This document shows, piece by piece, positions 1-12,000 of a stretch of 64,000 bases of DNA (its first letter is position 1; each line of letters begins with the position of its first letter). The stretch lies in assembly GCA_036852015.1 (NCBI GenBank), contig JAANDG010000523.1, positions 40,918 through 104,917 of the forward strand, given 5' to 3'. Made by a program: the position numbers and the translations under genes. The stretch is from Pelodera strongyloides. Lineage: Eukaryota; Nematoda; Chromadorea; Rhabditida; Rhabditidae. The notes below the pieces were generated by a model that searched no databases, was not told where the DNA came from, and saw only the letters and a program-made list of their open reading frames with translations.

Positions 1-65
1 ACATTTTTCGTGCTTGAAGGTTTTTTAATGTTTCAGCGTTTTATATTTGTGTTTACGAAATTTAG

Positions 66-3000
66 ACCAGCGTCTTGAGTGAACCAGATTACGAGCGGGA
101 TCCTGAAGCTGTTGGTGCAGCGGATCGAAAACGTTTGTTTAATGTAAGAAAATATACACATTTTATTTTGCGCTGACATATTCCGTATCCTTAAAAATCA
201 AATCAAACGTTTAATATTGCAATATTTATATTTATAGAGTAAGATCCTTGTACACAGCTTGTTAGTGAATATTAGCAGACGTAATCTGTACACGTACGAG
301 AAATTCCAACATGAACACAGAAGTTACGTGGTGACTGGCAACGTATTGTGATGAAACCGAGCAGTAGACGCCTGTAGAAGCTGAATGAGCCTGAATAAAA
401 TTTCACTTTAGGAAATCGCTTCATTTGTTGCCCGTGATACTATGAGGTGCAACGTGACTGTGCCGAAGACAGATTCTCACATTGAACATCAGGTTTGTGA
501 GTTGATCTTTTCAAAATATGCAAAATCTTTATGTTTTGTGGTTGAATTAGTGCGACATTTATTATCGCTATAAGATTGACAATTTAAGTGTTACGGCTGA
601 AACATACACAACTTTTGGCTGTTAGAGACATAGCTAATATTTTCATATGAATATGATTGATGATTGATTATAATTAGTGAATTCAGATTGTCGACGTGAA
701 CATCAATGGAAAAGTGGAAACTCACAGATTGATCGACTATATTTGGCTAGTTCTCAGGGCATACTTTGCGGGAAAGTAAGCTTTCAGTCAGTTGTTATAT
801 ATTTTTAATTGTTAAATATTTACACATATTTCTATATAGCGTGTCACTGTGTCGGTATTATTGAAGTCCACAGACGGTAAGAAGGTGTGTGTTTTGCGAA
901 GGACCTGCGACACTGTGCTTGCGGCGTTCCTGTATAGTTTTTTTTATATTTTTATTACATGTTTATTTTTTATTTATCGCTTTCACTTCCCTCATTCTAA
1001 TTTTAGAGACGTGCGCGGTCAGAGCGATAACACACTCGCCTACGACTCCTTTATTTGCGAACAGCGAAAGTCAAAGATTGACGTGCTGAGCCGGATTTCA
1101 AGTATGCGACTGAATCATAGGTTTGGAGGTTCGTTTACTTTTTTTTTCGGACGGGCATGGGATTTATGATTTATTGTGAATCTGAGAATTGTGTGATAAA
1201 TTGATAGATCACATGACTTTTTGCTTAGTTTGTAATGTCGTCAAGACGTCAAGTGTCAAGTTGAAGTTTATTTTAAATTTTATGGAGTTTCCAAGTATGG
1301 TTAGAATTTACAGTATCTTGGAACTACACGAGAATGTTTTTTTTAATTTTTCATATTATATATGCAAGTTTCGTGCAGAAATACGGTAGTATTGACAGAA
1401 TCACACCGAAGTTTTCTGATACTTGGAAACCCCATTAGGTTATTTTTATAGTTGTATTCGCAGAGGCAGTCTTTGTGTGCATTTCATATTTCATTGCGAA
1501 CATGCGAACCTGTATTCTTTCAGAGGAAATGTACTTGACGTCGGAGTATTTGACTTGCTTTATGGAGAAGCACAGCGAAATCGAAAAGGTGCTGAATGAT
1601 CTGGATCGTTTTGAGGTACGTATGGATGAATTATAATAATAATAATAATAAATATTTATTGAATACATTCAATTCAAAGTACGTAATCAAAAGGCAACCC
1701 TAAGAATTTATATTATTATTTTTTGTTTGGTCTTATTCTTGTAATCTTGTATTAATTATTAACTGTCCCTATTTGTGGTTCGGCACTTTGCTGTACAATT
1801 GAGTTTTATTTTTATTTTTTGTTTATTGGTTTCCGTTACCGATGGGTATTTATTCAATTCAAAAATGAGAAATCTAGAATCTGGGACGCAAGTTCGTATG
1901 TTGGGAACGCATACGTGCTAAGATGCTCAACAATTTGTAACATCATTTTTTTCAGTCATTATTTTCCAACCGGAAAGCGATGCTCGATTACTGTATGAAG
2001 GATCGTCAATTCAACATGGATGCAGTATGTGGTTGTTATTTCCCTTTATTCTTCTTTTGAGGTGCATTCTTAGGAAAGTAGGAGAATTAAAGTAAGCACT
2101 TTACATAGCACAGCTTCTGGTCTCTGGCTGAGTTCGATGTGTGGTATATTATGTTCTTATCACTTTATATGACGCAGCTTCTGGCCTCTTTCTGAGTTCA
2201 ATCTTATATCATACGCTTAATCTTCGGTGCGGTTTCTATTAAAGTCATCTAGATTAATCAGGTTTTTTTTATTTACATGTAAAAAATCTGGGCACGTTTT
2301 ACGATTTTACAAAACAACCAGTTATTTCATTCAGATCGAGCATCGTCTTATCGTTTTGTATGCGTGGATGAACACTGCCGATCATCTTACTGCCAAGATT
2401 GAACAGGTATTCAATTTTTTCTAAATATTTTCAAAATAATCGTTTCAATTTCATTGTGACTAGAAAGGTAGAATCGAACTCGGATCGGTTGCCTGCGAAG
2501 CGAGAACGTTACCAGTGCGCCATGGTGTGTTTCATTTGTCTTATTTTAGTTTGGTCAAATGCTGGGTGTTGATCTGAACCAGGATGGTGCTGCTGGATGG
2601 CCACGTCCCAGACATGGAACCGCGCCGTCGGATAGGGAGATGGCATATGCGCTGGTGAATGCTTTCGTGATGAAGACAATGTCAGTGAAGGGAATGAAGA
2701 GAGTGTTGCAGAGGGTGGGTGTTTGTCAATTTAGTTTCATTTCTAGATTATGTCAGAGAGATCTTTTAAGCCGTGTATATCTAATTGCATATTGTGTAAA
2801 TGTGTAGTGCGGTTGTGTATATCTAATTGCTTATTGTGTAAATGTGTAGTGGGGTGTAGTACTTTGTTTTTGACTGTGTACTAGAATTTTTTTTGAGTCT
2901 TTGAGTTAAAGTAGTCGGAAACGATTGAAGATTGAAACGAAACTATCGACAAAGACAACTGGTTACGACTTACGACTGCGACGATTGAGACGTTCAGATG

Positions 3001-6000
3001 CAAATTCTTTTACTATTTATAAATTTATAATGATTATTAAGGTGTCGAGTATGAGTGACGAGCTTCTGCGTCGTGCAACCATTCTACTGCAATTACCGGC
3101 GGATTCATACGCTCAAGCCGCCGGCACCAATCGTTGTGTGGTTCATATGTCCGAGAAAGAGGTGGGTAAACATTTTGAAGATAATAATTAAGTATTTACT
3201 GGCAACATAGAAAGAATCAACAAGTAAAATATGTTTATTGCACCCTCAAATAGGTCTTTTTTATACCGAGTGAGCGAAACATGGGCTTTTTGAATTGAAT
3301 AAATTAGGAAGAATTTAAGATGGAAAGTGGAAAAAAGAGAGGGTTGGATGAAACATGAAATCCCCCATAACTCCGAGTCTTTGCATTTTCTTCTTTTTGG
3401 AAATTTATGCAAGTGCACAAGTGCACTGTTTGTGTTGACTATCGTTTGCGATCGACTGTGGAGCATTTCGACTTATATAATATAATAAGTTTATTGAGGA
3501 TATGCAATTAACACATCTCAAAAGGTGACCCTTAGATAGCTGACGTCAGAAGGGTTATTTAGATTTACCCTATTTTTATACTTGTTTCTTTTAGGTGGAG
3601 AAATACGGTGCAAATTCACGTGGATTGTTATGGGATCGAAGTGCTCAAGAGATGAACCTTCCCTCTCTCCTACCGTTGTTTTTATTCGTTCTCGGCATAC
3701 GACTGCAAATGGTATGTGAATTGTTATTGTTTCCGCCAACTTTGAACAGTTAGGTAAACATAATAATTAAATATTACCATACTAAGACTGGTTTTGGGTC
3801 TAGTCGTCTAGCGTCTATGCTTATTAAAAAAGGCCTACTTGTTTTGCCCGTCCGCGTTTTTGTTATTGACATTTTCACCGCACTATATGATCAGCCTTCC
3901 TCTTTCGATTTAAATGGTAGCTTGGTACATAGGTACATTAGATTCAGTTTGTTATATTAATATGGAGCAAGCTCATTATGGCTATGAACTTGCTTTCTAT
4001 GTTTAGCTATTGGAATGGATGGGTATCCGGCTACACGAGACTAAAACAGATGCCAACGACCTTGATCTGCTGACACTTGGTGAGTAAGACATTTTAAGGT
4101 TTTTTCTGGTTCGCGCTTTAAAGCGACATACCGAACGGTTTTTGAAACGCATTGCGTACCCCTGATTTTTATGCAGCATACGCAAATGAGCATAAATTAG
4201 GATAAAAAAATAGGCCCCAAGCCCCAATTCGACCCCACTTAGCATAACTGCATAACAATGCAGATTTTTGAGACGCGTTTCAAAAACCGTCAGGTATTTC
4301 GCTTTAAAGTTTGTCCATTTGTGAATGTTTCACCGCGTATTTATACAATGTTGCACTTCCTACTTATTGCACGTTCTTGCAACACGTTCACCTTAAATAG
4401 ACCAACAATAACCCCCACTCCCTGAATCAGTACGCGTGTTTCTTATTATCTTGTTATCTTCATTTTAGAAACGTTGGTTGAGGACTCGCGTGTGTGCATA
4501 CAGGAAGCTGTGAGTGTGAAGAGGCACTACCTGGAGACTATTTGCTATACTTGTCGAAATAACCGAGACCTACTACCTCCCGAATATGACGTGCATCTTG
4601 TTGCATTGTTCAAGGTAACAGTTTAATAAACCGGCTTCAGGGCATAAACCTCGCCGGTGAGTCCGGAAGGTTCGCGAAATTTTCTCTGTTTGTGATACGT
4701 TTCTAATAACTTCCTCGTACCACCACCGGGCTTCCCCTACGCTAATTCCGGAGGTGGTTCAGCCATGAGCCCTCGAAATTTATGCAATATTCTAATTCCG
4801 GTGGTGGTTCGCCGGTGATCTCGTCAGCGGGCTTAGGCTATGACCGGCTTCCCCGAGAAAATTGGCCTCCGGGAAGCTTAAAGATCAGGCTCGGCTTCAG
4901 AAATGAAGCCGAACGGGAACGAACTGGTGCGTCGTTTGCACCGTTTCTGCTTCATTATCCAGTAGTTATCGCATGCAAAGCGAAAGCAGGCGATATTTGC
5001 AATTAGCGATTAATTGTGAGGGGGTCATTATCAGGTAGTGTGGTTTTTTTTTAAAGTAATAATAAAGATAAATCAAAATCTTTGCAGAGCTACCGATGTT
5101 ACTTGTGTCAATTCACCGCCGTGAGCCTACAGGAGCAGAGTGTCTCCCCTAATTGCTTGTTCACATTGTTGGAGACTGAATGGAAAGCTGCCTGGGAATG
5201 TGCTCCCTACATCGATCAGGGAATCCGGGACTTGTCGGAATCTTTTTGGTGGGGATTTTAGACTTGATAGAATGTCGGACTTTAATGTTCTTAGGAACTC
5301 GGGGTCATCTGTTGCAAAAACATTAGGTGGACAGATCCAGCGACCGACGGCGACACCATTAATGCCCGACTCTGCTAAACACTCTCTTGTCAAGCTTCAC
5401 GCAGTATCATGGCGTGTTCGTACTGATTGCTTATCTGTATGTAGAAACGAAACTAGAAAGCCGGTCCCATGATAAATTAGATACTGATACTGGGTTCCTT
5501 TGCAGCAAGATTCTGTGCCGAGCAGTCGAGGTTGTTGTGGACTTCTGGGAGGGCAGTGTGTTCAACATCACAAAGAACGATCACGGATTGGATAGTGAGC
5601 ACGAAAGTGATGAGAGAGATAGGTCGGTTTTTTGCAATGTATTTGTATTTTCTCTTTTCTCGTATTTTTTATATAGAGAGCTGAGCTTCATGCTGTCTCT
5701 CAGCACGATGCGGCTTATTTTTAGCAGTTAGCACCGCAGTAAAATAATATAGTAAAGAATTCATGCAAGTAGGCAATCAATCCAGTCTCCAGTCCAGTCG
5801 TGCTTTTTAGGGAGAAGATACGTCGTCGAAAGTTGAACACAATGGTGCGCGAGGCGCAAGAGCGATCGGCGAGAGCGTTTACCGTTGTGAGGTTAGTATT
5901 AGTGTAACGAATTCATCATGCGCAACTAGGTACTGGAGATGAAGGTTTTAAAATGCGTCCTGTCCTTAGTCCTTATGAATATTTATGTAGAGGTACTGTT

Positions 6001-9000
6001 TTTAATTCGTAATTTTGACAATGAATGTTAGGGAAATGAGGACACTACAATAGTCTGCGAGGCCGGCCATAGATAGAGTCAAAGAAACAAACGGTTGGTT
6101 AGAGGTTAGGGAGGGTGGAGACGACTGTTTACAGAGGTGTATCTTCCAGGTTGATGCTAAGCGATTTGATGACGGCATCTTGCTTCATCGCAATTCCCGA
6201 CCACGAGGAAGTGGCTTTCGTTCTGAGAGAACATGTTCTGGTGAGAATTAACACTTGTTCACAAATGCACTTTACCTGTGTTCCCAAGCAAGTGACCTTA
6301 TTGGGTTATCAAACCGAATACTTTTAGTAGCAAGTTTATCTTAGAGCTGATTTTGCTAGAATTAACGAATCAATTGGTTTTGAATTCATTGCCAAATTAA
6401 GCCCAATTCATAGAAAAAATGTTGCATACACGAGAGAATATCACACAAAATTAAAATTAGAAGAACAACATAAAAGAAGCATAGTACTCGATAGAAGCGC
6501 AAAAACTGAAGTAGTGGCCTGTAGTCAGTAGTCATGCTCTGCTCTTCCTGCGCAACTGTACCTGTAGTCAACGTACTCATTCAGATTGTACCCGAGTCGT
6601 GTAAAATGGTATCCGATGAGTGGCCTGTGTCACTTCTATGTCGCCCTATGGATGTTGGTTCCATTGAACAGATGCTCAGAACGGTACATGAAGGGCATAC
6701 ACCGGAGAAGGGCAATTATTTGGTATGCTTTTTGGTTATGTCTTACTTTGATACGCTTGTGCTTCTTGGTATTTAACAGGTTGTCGTGTATCTGGTCAAC
6801 CTGTATCTGGTCAACTTTACGCAATCCTGGTTGTGTCTAGGTCGCAAGTCGCAAGTAATAGTTATGTGTTTTAGATCGTGGTTCCCGTTGCCTACGCGGA
6901 TTTCTCCAAACTGTGGACGTTCAATAAACAACATGTGCGCGTCGACTGTAAAGTTGCGAAGGGATTGGCTGCGCTGAGGGTAAGTGTTTTATTTTTGAAG
7001 TTGCTGCAGTAGTGCGAACTTTCTAGTTTTCATGTCTATTTTATTTCCCTGAATGTGATCTCTTGCCAAACCCCCGTAAACCAAGTAGCTTCGCTTGTCC
7101 GAGTCAAAGCTTGTGTAGGCTGACACGTTTGATTCTACATATCCAGTTTTCGTGCATTAGGTCTATAGATTATACACAGTTCCTTTCTTTCAGAATGATC
7201 GCGTTGTCGTGATTGGAGCTATGGACCCTCCACTGCATAAGGCCCATCCATCCGTATTCCGACTGTGTAGTCAGAACTCGGCTGCCATCTCAGATCTACA
7301 CAAGGAAATGGTCGAGTTTTCGGTAGGTGAATCAGATACTTATACTTATTTGTTAATTGAATTGTCTGAGTATATCCGTTGACGTTCTTTGGTCCTTTGC
7401 GGATTTATTGCACGTGTAATCTAAAGAGAACACGAGAGAGACCCCGTGATGTATTACGTTATTCAATGTTTTTTACAGAGTCACCTGGATGTGTTCTCCA
7501 GTACGATTTGGGACCAAGTCAGAACTGTTGTCGAGCATCCTGTAAGCCTTCAGTACCATTAGTTTGTATAGCATTTCACGAGGAGGGGGGTGTTAAAGCG
7601 AACTTGTACTTGTGTTGCGTTTCTCAAGTAATCGATTGTTTTATAGTCAAATTGTTATTTATTACGAACGAGCAGTGAGGCCAGTAAACGAAAGAGCAGA
7701 GCACTAGAACCAACTGTAGGACTGCAGCGAGTCTTTCATCTCAAAGAAGTTGTATTGTTTCGATTTCAGACATTTGTTAAAGTTGACAACCGAATTGCGA
7801 CCCACTCTGCCCTGGTGCCGATGTTCAACTTTGCGTTTCAGGTTATTAGTTATTATTTGCATTTATTGATTGTAACTCTATCCTAAAAAAACCTAGACAT
7901 TTCAAGATTTTGGTGACGTGAACACGTGAACTGCAAAAGTAATTAGCAAAACCCCTTCTTGTTTTGGTCTCAAACTGTGTGCTTCACAATGTGATTAAGA
8001 TTGATGTAATGTGAATCCTAGCATTACGGTCTCATGAATTTTGTCAGTACGGCCGACTCTGACTGAGAAAATTGCATTGAAAAATTAGTATACGAAAGCC
8101 ACTTCGCGTGTTCACTCTCAAATTCGTCTATCCTATCTAGATGATAAGTTCATCTGATTCTGATCAGTAATGTTTACTTATTTGTTTCAGTTCCACCGTG
8201 AAGTGGGACGTGTCGTTTGGGAAGTGCACGAGCTGAGAAAGGAGTTCGCGGAGAGATGTGTACAGATTCTGGAACTGTGAGTTGTGGAGGTCCTATCTTC
8301 CTTTTACTTTGATGAATGGCATAAGTATCGTGCATACCCATAAATATCATGTGTAGATGAACTTTTTATGTTTAGCTTAGTGACAGTGACAGTGATGAGA
8401 TCATTTTGTAATTTAAAAGAAAGTAAATAAAGTAACAGCAATACAAGGAAAAGTGTGAAGGAGAGTGTTGATAGATAAAGTGTATCATGTTCTTTAACGT
8501 GATAATGATAAGGTGTTATGCTAACAACAATGATGCTCAAAATAACTGCGGATCCTCTAAAAATAAGCTGATCCGCTGCCGTGATTGGCTCTAGCTTGTA
8601 CCTCGCTTTGTAATAAGCTTTGTGCTGCTTTGTGCATTGTGCGCAGCTTTGATTGCTCTAGTTATATCTGTGATGTAACCACTGAACGCAATTTTCATGT
8701 TATTCCTTATTCTTATAGTTTTGTTTCAGATGGTGGAAACTAGTGCCCAGCAATGATCTCCCACCAACATCGCACATCCCGCTGTGGGCGAAGACGGCCT
8801 TTAATTTTATGTTGCACATTGCCGACCCGATTTGGACCCAACACATCAGCGATCATTATTTTAAGGTTGTTCTTTACGTAATATTACAGTTTATTTTGTT
8901 TAAACCTTGTACTTGCGTTAGTAAGCCTAAGCCGTTTGAGTTGGAACTGTGGTTACCGATACCGATGTACCGACTAGTTTGTTTGGTAACTTTTTCTTCT

Positions 9001-12000
9001 TCAGCGCCTCGAAAAGCTGATGTCTGCGTGCCAACAGTTTTGCAACAATGTACGAGCTCTTGAGCCGCCGATGTCGAAGAGCATCAGCTATGAGAGGAAC
9101 AGTTCCGAGGTGGGATTTGCTTCTCTTTTCTTTGAAAAGAAGGTTTATTAATGTTTTGAAAGAAAGTTTGTTTATGTTCTGAAAGAAAGGTTATTAATGT
9201 TCGCGTCGAAAGATGAAATTTTTACTGTTATATTATCTCCTCGCTTTTTAACTAAAACAGAGAAGAGAATCGCAGAGAACTCCCCAAACAGCCCTTTTTC
9301 CGCGATGAAATTCTGCATGTTTCAGAATATGCTTATAAAGTTTGAGGTCAAATTTTTATTACTTACTTAATTCTGCGCCGTTATGTTACTTTAGTGTGAT
9401 TAGAGTGAAACGGCATTGCGCCAAGCTAATTGGAAGTTGTAAGTAATCTTTCTGACATTTACGCTGTTTTTCAGTCTTCTCAGCGATCACCCAGCAACAC
9501 GTATCATGACAGAATGGACAAACTTCGGTGCGCTGCAGCGGATACGGATGCGCAGTTGGAGCTACGGAGAAGGGTGAGCATTTCCATCTACACTGGGGAT
9601 CTGTGGCTTATTTATCTTGCTCAGACCTCTCGACCTAGAGTCTGCCTATGTATTTCACTTTTATTTTATTAGATGTTTGATGAGGATGAGGATGAGGATG
9701 GATCTTTTATGTAAGGAGTGTAAAGTAACTTAATGAACATCACAATCTCGTTTTAGGAATGTTTCCCACTCGGAAAGGTGGTCCCGAAACCACGAGAGGA
9801 CTTTCCATCGCCGGTGAACACGCCAAGAAAGGCCCCGTTCCGATGGCAAATGTTGGAGAAGATTGGTTAGTTTAAACGTTTATTGGACTATGCGAAAGCG
9901 AGTGATGATACGACGTAGACTAACTTTCCACCAAGGACTCCCATTGAAATGAATATTCACTTTGTTACTTTGTTCGTAGTGGGTTCTACTACGAAGTGTT
10001 GTGGACTTGAACCGTGCTTTTCCCAGCCACTGGTTATCTGGGTATTGTTTGAAAGTCTCGGGTGTGCTGGGTGAGCACGTAAGTTTCAGCAAATTAATAT
10101 CTTTAGGCGAAGGACAGTTTGGTATAGTGTACAAGGCATTAAATCTGGACCAGTCTTGTGTGATTGCTATCAAACAGATCAAGGGAAAGATACAGACGAA
10201 GAAGGTGAGAGGAGATTTTTTTAGTTGTTGTGTATTTATTAAGTTTATGAAGAAACGTAAGCTAGCAACTGGCTCCCTGAGACATATCTTCACGACACAA
10301 AGTACTGATAATAAATTATCTGCTGCTGGCAGTGTCCCTTAGTTCTCGGTCATTAATTGTAGTTGGTCGAATTTGTGAAGTGCACAGGAGGACATTTTGC
10401 GCAATTGTCCCATCGTTATAGGTAATTACCATGGTTTTCCTGTTTTCTGCCTTGCTCGTCGCCCATGAGGTTGTTTGTGCACCGATATGATCCATGTAGG
10501 CTGCATTATACTTTCACCTGTCGACCTGTCTATTATTACTTACCAGCCGTTCGAAGAGCCCTACGGGCTCTTCTCCGACTGGAGGAATCGGCCTTCGGCC
10601 GATTGTTACCCTAATTAAAAAAAAAGGAATTTCTTCAAACGTAAAAAAGATGTTCATTTACGTTTATGCGGGAACGTATACTATGGTTCTGGACTTCATG
10701 CAAATTTGCAAATTTGCTATTGCAATTGCTCTTCTATCTCCTATAAGATCCTCCTCCCATAAGCTAGCATAGCTCAACAGGTAGAGCGTTGGACTGTGAA
10801 TCGAGAGATTGTGGGCTGCTGTGGGTTCGAATCACGCCAGCGGCAATGATTTTGTATGCTCTTTCGATCGAAGCATTTTCTTTATGAAGGGATTTCGTTG
10901 TGCACATAAAAACAAACCCGTAACAAACTCTTCTCCTTTATATTATTACTTATTACAGGTTCTTGCCGGCGAGGCAGACATTTTGCGAAATTTGTCCCAT
11001 CCGAATCTGGTGAAATACTATGGAATTGAAGTTCACGAGGTGAGTGGGTTCGGTTCTTAAAACGAAGTGTGTGTTACCATAATCAGTTCTCGACGACCTT
11101 CAAAGAGACGCGAGACTCAGAAAAACACGACTAGCGTGTACGTTTTTTGTCGCTACCTGGAATAATGGTCGTAATTTTTTTTCACGAAGAGAAGTGTTTC
11201 AAGTTTCAGCAAGAAATTTTTAATCAGTCAACTCAGCGAAAAGTAGGAACTGTGGTTTGCTTATTAGATTAATTGGTAGCTATTTTCTGCAGTACGTTTA
11301 GTATCCGAATTTGACTAGTTCTCGTTCTTCAGCATAAAAGTGTTTCAGGATGAAGTGCTGATCCTGATGGAATATTGTGCCGAAGGAACGTTGGAGAAGA
11401 TCTGCAGGGAGGGGATGGACATGACATTAGTGAGGAGGTGAGTATTTAGTGAATGCAGCTCATGTTGATTGAATTCATGATTCAAGAGTGGCGGTTTGGA
11501 GGTACGTGGAGGTAATGACACATTTTTGGAGGTTTCCAGGCCAGCGGTAGTTGGCGTTGGCGCTGAACTCTCAAATGAATTATCAAGTATTCTATACTGC
11601 TCGTTGAGGAGTTACGGTAGCCTAGATGTTAACACAGGCAATCGATGAACTAAGAACGCAGGTATATTTTGCTGATTCAGGTATGCAAATCATCTGCTGC
11701 AAGCTGTCGAGTATATCCACGAACAAAAGGTTGGACTTTTCTTTATTTTATTTTGTATGGGCACACTGCAAAACTTACTTGTGCTCGTTGGCGACCTGAC
11801 GATCGATTTGGAATTGACTAGCTGATTCTGATGTATTCTGTACGATAGATAGATAGATTATGTGCATGTGCGATGTATTCTGTGGGCGATCGCGGCGACC
11901 CGTTAACTTTTTTAATATTTAATGTACAGGTTATTCACCGAGACGTGAAGCCGGCGAATATTTTCCTCGACCTTTCATGCGTGCTGAAGGTGAGGATTAG

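Noticed and set aside
10763..10843. Functional tRNA gene on the plus strand
   Set aside because: D and T arms are recognisable but the acceptor stem does not pair and the variable region is too long; the same head plus tail recurs as a repeat.
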